Origin: an uncultured bacterium
GTDB taxonomy: Bacteria > Bacillota > Clostridia > Oscillospirales > Acutalibacteraceae
Assembly (NCBI GenBank): GCA_945949625.1
Contig: CAMFFI010000030.1
Location: 1 to 9,613, forward strand
Length of the DNA stretch: 9,613 nucleotides
Reading direction: 5' to 3'
Each line of letters starts with the position of its first letter. The first letter of the stretch is position 1. Below are positions 1-7,607 of the stretch, piece by piece. A program made the position numbers and the translations under genes. The notes beneath the pieces were generated by a model that was given only the letters and a program-made list of their open reading frames with translations, was not told where the DNA came from and did not search any database.

Positions 1-117
1 TGGGTCAAAGCCAATATAGAACACAGCCTTGCCGTTGTTTACAAGCTCTCTTATTTCTTCTTCATCTGTTACCTGAGCGATAAGCCCTCTTTCCTTTAAT
101 TCTTCGTAAACTCCCAT
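1..117 (-). CDS. tyrS: Tyrosyl-tRNA synthetase, N-terminal fragment (cut by window edge)
   Basis: This is the first 39 codons of a leftward gene that runs off the window. The peptide starts MGVYEELKERGLIAQVTDEE and ends ..AVFYIGFDP. That is the typical N-terminus of bacterial TyrS, where a YIGFDPTADSLHVGH-type segment carries the class I HIGH-like signature; the HIGH part itself lies outside the window. The enzyme charges tRNA-Tyr with tyrosine in the cytosol. The start is ATG at 117, with AAAGGAT at 125-131 placed 7 bases upstream. An in-frame ATG at 150 would add 11 residues (MFDNINERIKI), but the nearest Shine-Dalgarno-like site (AAGGAGA, 171-177) is 20 bases from it, so it is not preferred. 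The gene has its own promoter at 181-210. I infer independent expression from the operon upstream, with possible readthrough. Recognition rests on sequence recall of the family and is strong for so short a piece. Confidence 0.9.
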   Translation of the reverse strand, partial: MGVYEELKERGLIAQVTDEEEIRELVNNGKAVFYIGFDP

Positions 118-180
118 AATTTTTATCCTTTCATTTATATTATCAAACATATTTTATTCTAAAATAAATATCTCCTTGAA

Positions 181-210
181 ATTATATATTCAAAACATAT
201 GTTAAGTCAA
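181..210 (-). promoter_or_regulatory. Sigma-A type promoter for tyrS
   Basis: On the minus strand TTGACT (205-210) is followed by an 18-base spacer and a perfect TATAAT (181-186). Transcription would start near 174, giving a leader of about 57 bases before the ATG at 117. The -35 box begins 10 bases after the stop codon of the MBL-fold gene, and no terminator stands between them, so operon readthrough into tyrS is also possible. The leader is too short for a T-box riboswitch. Confidence 0.75.
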
Positions 211-220
211 GCAAAACAGA

Positions 221-1123
221 CTATTTTTCAAAATGCACCTTAATTTCTCCGTTTTTTAGGCTGTTTATTGTGATTGTTCCCTGCAAATCAGTTCTTAACA
301 GCTTAATGTCATTATCGTTTATTCTTTGAACGCACGCCTTGCTCGGCAGATTGCTTGTGTTTTCGCCTACAGACAAAACTGCATATTCAGGAGAAACAAG
401 CTGTAAAAATTCATTTATTGAGCCTTTATTACTGCCGTGGTGAGAAATTTTCAAAACATCTGCCCTTAAGGCATCGGAATTGTTCTTTATTAAATCCTGC
501 TCTGCTTCTTTCTCTGCGTCACCCATAAATAGAAAGCTTCTGCCGTAATAATCAAGCCTGATTACAAGGGAGTCATTGTTAGTTGAACCATATTCCTTAT
601 GGGGCGATAAAACCGTAAGCGTCATATCTCCCAACACTTCCTTATAACCTGCCTTCGGATTAATAACGCTTATACTTTTTTCATTCAACGCACTTATCAT
701 ATTTTCGTAACAAGTAGTTTTCGGAATCAAGTCGTCGCTTATCTTCGGCTGCCAAAAGCTTTTTATTTCAAAATCGTTTATGATTTTTTCCATACCGCCT
801 ATATGGTCTTTATCGGGGTGAGTGGCAATAAGCAAGTCAAGGCTTTCCGTCTTATACCTTTTTAAATAGGCAGACACAGCCTCAGCGTGTATATCTTCAC
901 CTGCGTCAATAAGAATATTATAATCATCACAGGTAATAAAAATTGCGTCAGCCTTTCCCACGTCAATAAAGCTTACGCTTAATCCCTGTGATTTGTCGGC
1001 ATAAAATCCGCACCAAACAAAAATCTTCTGCCAGCTTAATCCAAATGCACCAAAGCTTATTAAAATAATTAAAACGGCTGAAATTATTACAGTACCGATT
1101 TTTAAGGCTTTTTTTCTTTTCAT
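221..1123 (-). CDS. Membrane-anchored ComEC-like metallo-beta-lactamase-fold protein
   Basis: The protein has 300 residues. A basic N-terminus (MKRKKALK) is followed by one hydrophobic segment at about 9-30, so the catalytic part probably sits outside the membrane as a signal-anchored domain. The rest resembles the soluble MBL domain of ComEC/Rec2: FIDVGKADA at 52-60, LIDAGE at 71-76, the metal motif THPDKDHIGG at 101-110, NNDSLV at 182-187, GDA at 201-203, SHHGS at 227-231 and TDLQG at 278-282. The HxxxDH pattern and the later Asp and His are all present, so metal binding is plausible. It lacks the multi-spanning competence domain of full ComEC, so it is not a DNA-uptake channel. Stand-alone relatives are often annotated as MBL-fold hydrolases, and a nuclease or phosphodiesterase role is inference. 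Its ATG overlaps the ygiQ stop codon as ATGA (1120-1123), with AAAGGG at 1130-1135 as ribosome site, which suggests translational coupling. Confidence 0.88.
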   Translation of the reverse strand: MKRKKALKIGTVIISAVLIILISFGAFGLSWQKIFVWCGFYADKSQGLSVSFIDVGKADAIFITCDDYNILIDAGEDIHAEAVSAYLKRYKTESLDLLIATHPDKDHIGGMEKIINDFEIKSFWQPKISDDLIPKTTCYENMISALNEKSISVINPKAGYKEVLGDMTLTVLSPHKEYGSTNNDSLVIRLDYYGRSFLFMGDAEKEAEQDLIKNNSDALRADVLKISHHGSNKGSINEFLQLVSPEYAVLSVGENTSNLPSKACVQRINDNDIKLLRTDLQGTITINSLKNGEIKVHFEK

Positions 1124-3009
1124 TTTTTGCCCTTTGGTTTTTTTCTTGAATATTTTGCAAATTTGTTTTTTTTCTTTTTGTTTTGAGCTTTATTATCGGA
1201 ATCCTTAAAATATCCCTTAGGTGCAGAAACAAGGCAGTTTTTGCCCGAGCCGACTAAATCAAGTCTTCCTGCTTTTTTCAAAGCGTCCAGGACTATATAT
1301 TTGTTCTGCGGAAGAAAATATTGAAGTAATGCTCTTTGCATAGCCTTATCCTTTGGATTTTTCGGAACATAGACCTCTTCAAGGGTATAAGGGTCAAGCT
1401 CCGTATAGAACATTGCAGTTGAAATAGTTCCGGGAGTAGGATAAAAATCCTGAACCTGCTTGGGATGAATATTTTCTTTCTTTAAAAACAAAGCAAGCTC
1501 AACTGCGTCCTTTAGCGTTGAACCCGGGTGGGAGCTCATCAAATAAGGCACAACATACTGCTCTTTATTTTCCTGCTTTGTAAGCTTGTAAAACTCATCC
1601 TGAAACTGCTTATATACTGCGATTGCAGGCTTTCCCATTTTGTCAAGCACCGCCTGAGAACAGTGTTCCGGCGCAACGCGGAGCTGTCCGCTGACATGAT
1701 ACTTAACAAGCTCTCTGAAAAATTCCTGTCTTTCGTCGTCCTCCATTAAATAGTCAAAGCGTATTCCGCTTCGGATAAAAACCTTTTTAACCTTAGGCAT
1801 ACTGCGAAGCTCTCGCAAAATATCAAGATACTCCTTATGTGACACCTGAAGATTTTTGCAGGGCTTTGGCGCAAGGCACCTTTTATTTTTGCACAAGCCT
1901 GCTTTTTCCTGAATTTTGCAGGAGGGTAAGCGGAAATTTGCAGTAGGTCCGCCTACGTCGCTGATATAGCCTTTAAAGCGGGGATTCTTTGTGAAATCCT
2001 GCGCCTCTTTCATAATACTTTCACGACTTCTTACCGTCACCGCACGTCCTTGATGAAAAGCGAGAGAACAAAAGTTACAGGCACCGAAACAGCCTCGGTT
2101 ATGAGTTATGGAAAACTCCACCTCTTCTATACCCGGAACTCCGCCAAGCTCTTCATAGCAAGGCGGATAATATCTTTCATAGGGCAAGGAAAACACCCGG
2201 TCAAGCTGTTCCGTATTTAAGGGCGGCATAGGCGGATTTTGAACAAGAATATAGTTTCCGTGCCGCTGAATCATTTTTCTGCCCCGCACTGCGTCTGCCT
2301 CTTCAAGCTCTTTTCTTGCGGCGATTGCATAGTCTTTTTTGCTTTGACAAACACGCTCATAGCTGGGCAAATCAACAGCCGGCTGAGGTACATAATCCTT
2401 TGTCGGTACTGCGTAGCAAATTCCTTTTATATCATACAACCCCTCAAGGGGGTAGCCTTCATTAAGGCGGTTTGCTATTTCTATTGTCTGAAGCTCGCCC
2501 ATTCCGTAGGAAAGAATATCAGCCTTGCTATCAAACAAAACAGAGGGCATTACTCTGTCCTCCCAATAATCATAATGGGCAAATCTTCTTAAAGACGCTT
2601 CAAGACCGCCGATAATCACAACGCTGTCGGGGTAAATGCTTTTTATAATATTTGAATAAACTGTAACCGCCCTGTCGGGACGTTTACCTGTTTTTCCCCC
2701 TGCCGTATATGCGTCATCACTGCGCTTTTTCTTTGTTACGGTATAGTGTGCAACCATACTGTCAATATTTCCTGCGCTTACAAAAAATCCTAATCTCGGC
2801 TTTCCGAACTGCATAAAATTCTTTTTGCTTTTCCAATCGGGCTGTGCCAGAAAAGCAACCTTGTAGCCTTCAGCCTCAAGCACTCGTGTAATTATTGCCG
2901 CACCAAAGGAAGGGTGGTCAACGTAGCTGTCGCCCGATACATATACAAAGTCGGGGCGTTCCCATCCTCTTTCTTTCATTTCTTCAGCTGTCATAGGTAA
3001 AAAAGCCAT
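1120..3009 (-). CDS. ygiQ: YgiQ family radical SAM protein
   Basis: This 629-residue protein matches the YgiQ (UPF0313) family. It has the family N-terminus (MAFLPMTAEEMKERGW, then DFVYVSGDSYVDHPSFG at 20-36). The radical SAM centre is C307-x3-C311-x2-C314 in HNRGCFGACNFC, which would hold a [4Fe-4S] cluster that cleaves S-adenosylmethionine. VGGPTANFR (352-360) and RVAPEHCS (444-451) are further conserved blocks. Four more cysteines (364, 373, 378, 384) could hold a second cluster; that is inference. The substrate of this family is not known to me. The last 25 residues are very lysine-rich and encoded by A-runs, probably a disordered basic tail. The start is ATG at 3009 with AGGTG at 3015-3019, 5 bases away. 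The gene follows ftsK by 24 bases and overlaps the MBL-fold gene by 4, so it is mid-operon. It appears full length. Confidence 0.95.
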   Translation of the reverse strand: MAFLPMTAEEMKERGWERPDFVYVSGDSYVDHPSFGAAIITRVLEAEGYKVAFLAQPDWKSKKNFMQFGKPRLGFFVSAGNIDSMVAHYTVTKKKRSDDAYTAGGKTGKRPDRAVTVYSNIIKSIYPDSVVIIGGLEASLRRFAHYDYWEDRVMPSVLFDSKADILSYGMGELQTIEIANRLNEGYPLEGLYDIKGICYAVPTKDYVPQPAVDLPSYERVCQSKKDYAIAARKELEEADAVRGRKMIQRHGNYILVQNPPMPPLNTEQLDRVFSLPYERYYPPCYEELGGVPGIEEVEFSITHNRGCFGACNFCSLAFHQGRAVTVRSRESIMKEAQDFTKNPRFKGYISDVGGPTANFRLPSCKIQEKAGLCKNKRCLAPKPCKNLQVSHKEYLDILRELRSMPKVKKVFIRSGIRFDYLMEDDERQEFFRELVKYHVSGQLRVAPEHCSQAVLDKMGKPAIAVYKQFQDEFYKLTKQENKEQYVVPYLMSSHPGSTLKDAVELALFLKKENIHPKQVQDFYPTPGTISTAMFYTELDPYTLEEVYVPKNPKDKAMQRALLQYFLPQNKYIVLDALKKAGRLDLVGSGKNCLVSAPKGYFKDSDNKAQNKKKKNKFAKYSRKKPKGKK

Positions 3010-3033
3010 AAAAACACCTGTTCTGTAAATTTA

Positions 3034-5661
3034 CTAATCATCTTCCTGAGTAAAATCATCGTCCGCCGCCAAAGGCATTTCGCCGCCTGACAGATGATTT
3101 CTCTCAAGCCATTCATTATATGTAATAAGCACTTCTCGTGGTTTTGAGCCCTGATGAGGGCCTACTATACCCATTTGCTCCATATCGTCAATCATTCTGC
3201 CGGCACGGGCATAACCCACCTTGAGCCTTCTCTGCAATAAAGACGTAGAGGCTTGTCCTGCGTCAATAATGCACTTGATTGCCTCTTCCATTTTCTCATC
3301 AACATTGTCTGCCGAATCCTCGGAGCCGTGCTTGCTTTCCTTTGAGTTTCCGTTAATATCCTCTGCGGCAATTCTCTTGATTTTTTCTTCAATTTCTGCG
3401 TTGTACTGCGCCTCATAGGATTTTTTAATATATCCGGTTACTCCCTCAATCTCTTCATCAGACGCATAACAGCCTTGCACTCTTATAGGCTTAGGCGCAC
3501 CCACAGGAGAAAACAGCATATCGCCTTTTCCGATAAGCTTTTCTGCACCGCCAAAATCCAGAATTGTACGAGAATCAATGTTTGAGCTTACCTTTAAAGC
3601 AATTCTGCTTGGAATGTTTGCTTTGATTACGCCTGTAATTACGTTTACGGAAGGTCTTTGGGTTGCAATTACAAGGTGCATACCTGCCGCACGAGCCATT
3701 TGCGCAAGGCGGCAAATAGCGTCCTCAACCTCACCGGGAGCCGCCATCATCAAATCGGCAAGCTCATCAATGGCAATAACAATCTGAGGAAGCTTTTCCT
3801 TTGCAACTGGAAGTCCGTTTACCTCCATTAAAGGCTGATATTCCTCACCCTCTTCATTAATCGCAGGGGGTGTTTCTTCAATATATTTTAAATTTTTCTC
3901 AATAAGTCGGTTATAGGAATGAATATCCTTGCAGTCGTATTCCGAAAACAGCTTGTACCTTTGCAGCATTTCAGACACAGCCCAGTTTAAAGCGCCTGCG
4001 GCTTTTTTAGCGTCGGAAACTACCGGAACCAGCAAATGGGGAATACCCTTGTATTTTGAAAATTCAACCATTTTCGGGTCAATAAGCAAAAGCTTTACTT
4101 CATCAGGCGTTGCCTTGAACAAAATACTCAAAAGAATAGAGTTTACACATACGGATTTACCGCTTCCTGTTGTACCTGCAATAAGCAGATGGGGCATTTT
4201 CGCCAAATCCGTAACGACTATTTCACCTGAAATATCTTCGCCCAAAACACAGGTAAGCTTACTTTTACCGTTTTTAAATTCATCAGAGTCAACCAAATCA
4301 CGCATTGTAACGGTGCTGACAAATTTATTTGGAACTTCAATTCCCACAGCAGCCTTACCGGGAATGGGCGCTTCTATTCTTACTCCGTTTGCAGCCAGAT
4401 TAAGGGCAATATCATCGGCAAGATTTGTTATTTTGCTGATTTTCACACCCGGCGCAGGCTGAAGCTCATATCTTGTTACAGAAGGTCCTCTGCAAATATT
4501 AATAATACTTGCGTCAACTCCAAAGCTCTTTAAGGTATCAACAAGCTTTTTCGCATTAACGCTCATCTCATCCATAGCCTTTGAGCTGTCACCGTCAAGA
4601 CTTGGCTTTAAAAGTGCAACAGGCGGAAACTTATACTCTCCGCTTACGGGTGTTTCCTCTTTTTCTGGAACTTCAAAAACAGGCACAGTTTCGGGGTCCG
4701 GCTGTTTTGCACCCTTTGAACGGACAGGCTTTTTTCTTGTTTTTGTAATATTTTCTGCAAGCGCCGAAGCAGTTACTTCCGATGTATCCTGATTATTTAC
4801 AAGATTCATTATATTTATTAAATCTTCCTTTGACGTGGGCTTTTTAGCTGTGCCCTCATCGTCAATGGCAATATCAATTTTATCATCGGTCTTGATTTTT
4901 CTTACACCGTTGTCAATGGGAATATCAATCATTGTATCACGATTAGACAGCTTTTCCTCTGCTTTTTTAGCTCTTTTTTCCGCTTTTCTGCTTTGAGCCT
5001 GCTGAAAGTTCTCCTCTGCTTTTTCATAAGCATATGTAACTCTTTTGCCCACTTTTTTTGCGGCGTTTCCGATGTCAAGTATTGAAATTCCCGCAATTAT
5101 GCAAACCAGCGTAAGCAATACGATTATTGATATAATCGCTCCTCCTACCTGAGTAAAAGCAAGCAGCAAGGGATAGCCTAAAATACCGCTGACAAGTCCT
5201 CCGCCTGAAGTAAAATAGCTGTCGGACGAAGCCGAGTCAACAAACAAATGCTGAAGTGCGGAAAAATAGTTAAGGTTTGCGTACTTATTCATTGCGAAAA
5301 AATAAATAACTGCATCCGACAACAAAATGATTGTCACAATTAAAAATGCCTTTGTCTTTATATGTGCAATTTGCTTTTCCTTTGCGGTAATAACAGCCAG
5401 ATATACAAACATTACAGGCAGAAGAATACTGCAAAGTCCGAACAGTCCGAAAATAAAGCTTCTTACGCCTTTCCAAAGAAATGCGTCAAAATTAAAAATA
5501 ATAAAAGCCAGTAACAGCAGTGCAGACGCAACATAAAGCAATGCCTTAATCTGAGGATTAAGGCGCTTTTTTACAATTGTTTCTTTCTTTTTTGCGGTTT
5601 TTGCACTGCTTTTTTTCCTTGCTGCATTTGCTTTAGCCGTAGTTTTCTTTTTTGCAGCCAA
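3034..5661 (-). CDS. ftsK: DNA translocase FtsK/SpoIIIE
   Basis: This 875-residue ATP-driven DNA pump clears chromosome from the division or sporulation septum. After a Lys/Ala-rich cytosolic start (1-35) come four membrane segments at about 37-57, 65-92, 104-123 and 165-193. A charged linker follows (about 200-345), then the motor. The motor has GTTGSGKS (Walker A, 496-503), LLLIDPK (524-530), VIAIDEL (Walker B, 628-634) and ATQRPSVNVITG (666-677). A C-terminal winged-helix gamma domain at about 788-846 (DAGQASTSLLQRRLKVGYAR) reads the polarity of the chromosome. All key parts are intact. The start is a TTG at 5661 with GGAG at 5671-5674; ATG GAG TGA just upstream stops at once and cannot serve. 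Next to tepA, as I recall for Bacillus spoIIIE, it may act in spore chromosome transfer; whether it is the SpoIIIE or the FtsK paralogue cannot be settled here. Confidence 0.96.
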   Translation of the reverse strand: MAAKKKTTAKANAARKKSSAKTAKKKETIVKKRLNPQIKALLYVASALLLLAFIIFNFDAFLWKGVRSFIFGLFGLCSILLPVMFVYLAVITAKEKQIAHIKTKAFLIVTIILLSDAVIYFFAMNKYANLNYFSALQHLFVDSASSDSYFTSGGGLVSGILGYPLLLAFTQVGGAIISIIVLLTLVCIIAGISILDIGNAAKKVGKRVTYAYEKAEENFQQAQSRKAEKRAKKAEEKLSNRDTMIDIPIDNGVRKIKTDDKIDIAIDDEGTAKKPTSKEDLINIMNLVNNQDTSEVTASALAENITKTRKKPVRSKGAKQPDPETVPVFEVPEKEETPVSGEYKFPPVALLKPSLDGDSSKAMDEMSVNAKKLVDTLKSFGVDASIINICRGPSVTRYELQPAPGVKISKITNLADDIALNLAANGVRIEAPIPGKAAVGIEVPNKFVSTVTMRDLVDSDEFKNGKSKLTCVLGEDISGEIVVTDLAKMPHLLIAGTTGSGKSVCVNSILLSILFKATPDEVKLLLIDPKMVEFSKYKGIPHLLVPVVSDAKKAAGALNWAVSEMLQRYKLFSEYDCKDIHSYNRLIEKNLKYIEETPPAINEEGEEYQPLMEVNGLPVAKEKLPQIVIAIDELADLMMAAPGEVEDAICRLAQMARAAGMHLVIATQRPSVNVITGVIKANIPSRIALKVSSNIDSRTILDFGGAEKLIGKGDMLFSPVGAPKPIRVQGCYASDEEIEGVTGYIKKSYEAQYNAEIEEKIKRIAAEDINGNSKESKHGSEDSADNVDEKMEEAIKCIIDAGQASTSLLQRRLKVGYARAGRMIDDMEQMGIVGPHQGSKPREVLITYNEWLERNHLSGGEMPLAADDDFTQEDD

Positions 5662-5674
5662 ATTAATTCACTCC
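5659..5674 (-). promoter_or_regulatory. Ribosome site and TTG start of ftsK
   Basis: GGAGTGA precedes a TTG start, with 9 bases between GGAG (5671-5674) and the codon at 5659-5661. No in-frame ATG or GTG is available between the upstream in-frame stop and the conserved Lys-rich N-terminus. The TTG is therefore the best start. It probably lowers translation compared with the AGGAGG/ATG signal of uppP upstream. Confidence 0.7.
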
Positions 5675-5686
5675 ATTAAACATCAA

Positions 5687-6634
5687 TTATAGGGGAAGTC
5701 CCGTAAAAAGGTTTGTTCTTGTATACATTTCAATAATACTTACAGCAAGCATAATCAAACCGATTGCGGCTGTATATATTACAAAAATTATAGTTTTGTC
5801 GGTTTTCAGGAACCATTTAAAGATTACTATTGATAAATATCCCACCACTGCGGCAGTTACCATACCTATAATTACAGGTAAAATGTCGATGGAAATTCCG
5901 CCCGGAGCAGAAATTGCGTCCTTTGTTTCCAGCAAAGCCGCTGCAACAATTGACGGAATAGCCAATACAAAGGTGTAATCAAGTGCTGTCTGCTTGTTAA
6001 TTCCTCTTAACTCTCCTATTGCAAGTGTTGTTCCTGAACGTGAAAGTCCGGGGAAAACAGCCGCCGCAAACTGTCCCAATCCTACACAGACAGCGTCAAC
6101 CACATTAAAGCTGTGTCTGCCTGCACCTTTTTTTGTTAATATTCCTTTTTTCTTATAGCGTAAGGTTGTAACATCGTTTGCCTTTATTCCGGCATAAAGC
6201 AGTGCGCTTGTAACAAGCAATGAAGCCGCAACTACCGACAGAAAGGCCTGCTGATTAAATACGTCAGCCAAATCCTTAATCTTCATATCGGTACCCGGAA
6301 TAGGCAGGAATAAAAGGAATAAAGGCAAAAGTCCGATTATAAGCATCATAATCAGATTTCTGTCCCTGTTCATTTCACTCCATTTGAATTTTCCCGTAAA
6401 AATATCCTTTACCATAAAGCAAAATTCTTTGATTAATCGGTAAATCAGCTTATGATAAAAGGCAACTACCGCAACAAGCGTTCCAATATGTAGCATTACG
6501 TTAAAGAAAAGATTTTCTTCTCCCTGATTGCCCATTATGTGCTGGGTTATTGCAAGATGTCCCGAGCTTGAAACAGGTAAAAACTCTGTTAAGCCCTGAA
6601 CAATTCCCTGGATTATCGCTTCAAATACAGACAT
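5687..6634 (-). CDS. uppP: Undecaprenyl-diphosphatase UppP (BacA)
   Basis: UppP removes one phosphate from undecaprenyl pyrophosphate at the cytoplasmic membrane and so recycles the lipid carrier for peptidoglycan and other wall polymers. Extra copies are known to give bacitracin resistance. The 315-residue product is a multi-spanning membrane protein. It has the two family signatures: QGIVQGLTEFLPVSSSGH (9-26), with the catalytic-region Glu17 and His26, and GQFAAAVFPGLSRSGTT (187-203), with Arg199. Family members are usually about 265-280 residues. Here the extra length lies in a basic stretch around 150-176 (RYKKKGILTKKG) and the segment near 112-130. The ATG at 6634 is fixed by AGGAGG at 6641-6646, 6 bases upstream, the best ribosome site of the operon. 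The gene ends 25 bases before the ftsK start, so co-transcription is likely. Confidence 0.97.
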   Translation of the reverse strand: MSVFEAIIQGIVQGLTEFLPVSSSGHLAITQHIMGNQGEENLFFNVMLHIGTLVAVVAFYHKLIYRLIKEFCFMVKDIFTGKFKWSEMNRDRNLIMMLIIGLLPLFLLFLPIPGTDMKIKDLADVFNQQAFLSVVAASLLVTSALLYAGIKANDVTTLRYKKKGILTKKGAGRHSFNVVDAVCVGLGQFAAAVFPGLSRSGTTLAIGELRGINKQTALDYTFVLAIPSIVAAALLETKDAISAPGGISIDILPVIIGMVTAAVVGYLSIVIFKWFLKTDKTIIFVIYTAAIGLIMLAVSIIEMYTRTNLFTGLPL

Positions 6635-6667
6635 AAAATACCTCCTGTTTTTCTATTTGCTGTATGT

Positions 6668-6699
6668 ATTCTTATGCGCTGAGCATAAGAATGTTTTTT
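6668..6699 (+). terminator. Terminator-like hairpin, oriented against the operon
   Basis: A perfect 10-base inverted repeat (ATTCTTATGC at 6668-6677, GCATAAGAAT at 6683-6692, loop GCTGA) sits between tepA and uppP. A T6 run follows only on the plus strand (6694-6699), overlapping the tepA stop codon. In the leftward direction of the genes no T-run follows (ACATACAGCA). It should therefore not stop operon mRNA efficiently. It may end antisense transcripts or act as a stabilising or processing stem in the tepA-uppP mRNA. Confidence 0.45.
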
Positions 6700-7483
6700 A
6701 TTCCTTTGATTTAGTCTGCTTTTGTTTTTTCTTTCTTTCCTTTTTAATCATATCATACAAGCAGTCTGTCGCCTGACTTAAGGTTCCAACGCTGTCAATA
6801 AGCCCTTCCTTTACGGCGTCTTTCCCGTTTAGAATTGTTCCGATATCCATAACAAGCTCACCTGTATTCATTACAAGCTCATTGTATCGCTTTTTTGTAA
6901 TATTGGAATTTTCGCTGACAAAGGTAGTGATTCTGTCCTGCATTCTCTGAAAATACTCAAAAGTCTGAGGAACCCCGATAGTAAGTCCTGTGCTTCTTAC
7001 AGGATGTACGGTCATTGACGCACTTTTTGCAATAAAGCTTTTCTTTGCCGCCACAGCCAAAGGAATCCCAATGGAGTGACCTCCCCCAAGCACAACGGAA
7101 ACAGTCGGCTTTTTCATTCCCGAAATCAGCTCGGCAATTGCAAGTCCTGCCTCCACATCTCCGCCGACGGTATTCAGCAATATAAGCAGTCCGTCTATGC
7201 GTTCATCCTCTTCAATTGATACAAGCAAAGGGATAACATGCTCATACTTTGTGGTTTTGTTCTGAGACGGAAGAATATAGTGACCTTCAATCTGACCGAT
7301 TATAGTCAGGCATTGTATGATTGTATCCTTGTGACTTGTAACAACGGAACCGGTATTCTCAATTTGTTCGGTATGTTCTTCGCTTATCGGACTGTCGTTT
7401 TGAACTTCCGTTTCCCTGTCCCTTTCACAGGGATTTGTTACAAAGTCATCCTTACGGTTTTTTACATTTTTATTTTTAGACAT
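6698..7483 (-). CDS. tepA: ClpP-like serine protease, TepA (translocation-enhancing protein) type
   Basis: The 261-residue protein has a polar, probably disordered N-terminus (1-50) and a ClpP/crotonase-like fold after it. Signature stretches are PSQNKTTKYEHVIP (72-85), LLNTVGGDVEAGLAIAE (102-118, the oxyanion loop), GGGHSIGIPLA (133-143) with the likely nucleophile Ser137, MTVHPVR (157-163) with His160, and VMDIGT (211-216) with Asp213 as probable third residue. These match Bacillus TepA (YmfB) as I remember it, which has been linked to protein translocation and lies beside spoIIIE. There is no signal peptide, so it is cytosolic. The ATG at 7483 has GGAGGTG at 7490-7496, 6 bases upstream. 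A longer reading from a TTG at 7573 is rejected because that codon lies inside the -35 box of the promoter. It is the first gene of the leftward operon. The C-terminus is Lys/Gln-rich. Confidence 0.93.
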   Translation of the reverse strand: MSKNKNVKNRKDDFVTNPCERDRETEVQNDSPISEEHTEQIENTGSVVTSHKDTIIQCLTIIGQIEGHYILPSQNKTTKYEHVIPLLVSIEEDERIDGLLILLNTVGGDVEAGLAIAELISGMKKPTVSVVLGGGHSIGIPLAVAAKKSFIAKSASMTVHPVRSTGLTIGVPQTFEYFQRMQDRITTFVSENSNITKKRYNELVMNTGELVMDIGTILNGKDAVKEGLIDSVGTLSQATDCLYDMIKKERKKKQKQTKSKE

Positions 7484-7496
7484 TATCTGCACCTCC
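7481..7496 (-). promoter_or_regulatory. Ribosome site that sets the tepA start
   Basis: GGAGGTG (7490-7496) lies 6 bases before ATG at 7481-7483. This strong match selects the 261-residue product over the 291-residue reading that would start at TTG 7573, upstream of the predicted transcription start. Confidence 0.85.
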
Positions 7497-7544
7497 GTAA
7501 CATAAGTTTTTCCAAAAAGTACAGATAAATGTATATACCAGTTT

Positions 7545-7573
7545 ATTATATCATTATGATAAAAATTCTTCAA
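7545..7573 (-). promoter_or_regulatory. Sigma-A type promoter for the tepA-uppP-ftsK-ygiQ-MBL operon
   Basis: On the minus strand TTGAAG (7568-7573) is separated by 17 bases from a perfect TATAAT (7545-7550). The transcript should start near 7538 and carry a leader of about 55 bases to the tepA ATG. No other convincing promoter was seen between the genes down to the MBL-fold gene, so this may drive about 7.3 kb. Confidence 0.75.
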
Positions 7574-7607
7574 GAAATTTCCGCTTTTTTCTTAAATATA
7601 ATATTAC

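Noticed and set aside
118..150. An 11-residue N-terminal extension of TyrS from ATG at 150
   Set aside because: The ribosome-like site is 20 bases away, while the ATG at 117 has correct spacing and fits the family N-terminus.
1166..1173. An A8 run (minus strand) in the ygiQ tail as a programmed slippage site
   Set aside because: A-runs are expected in a lysine-rich tail, and no slippage stimulator or meaningful extended frame is visible.
963..1232. An 89-residue minus reading across the ygiQ/MBL junction
   Set aside because: It is a shifted frame of the two real genes; its Lys/Asn richness comes from A-runs.
3929..4462. A 177-residue plus-strand reading opposite the ftsK motor region
   Set aside because: It is antisense to a highly conserved coding sequence, with no ribosome site or family resemblance.
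7484..7573. A 30-residue N-terminal extension of TepA starting at TTG 7573
   Set aside because: The codon lies in the predicted -35 box, upstream of the likely transcription start, and lacks a ribosome site; the ATG at 7483 has a strong one.
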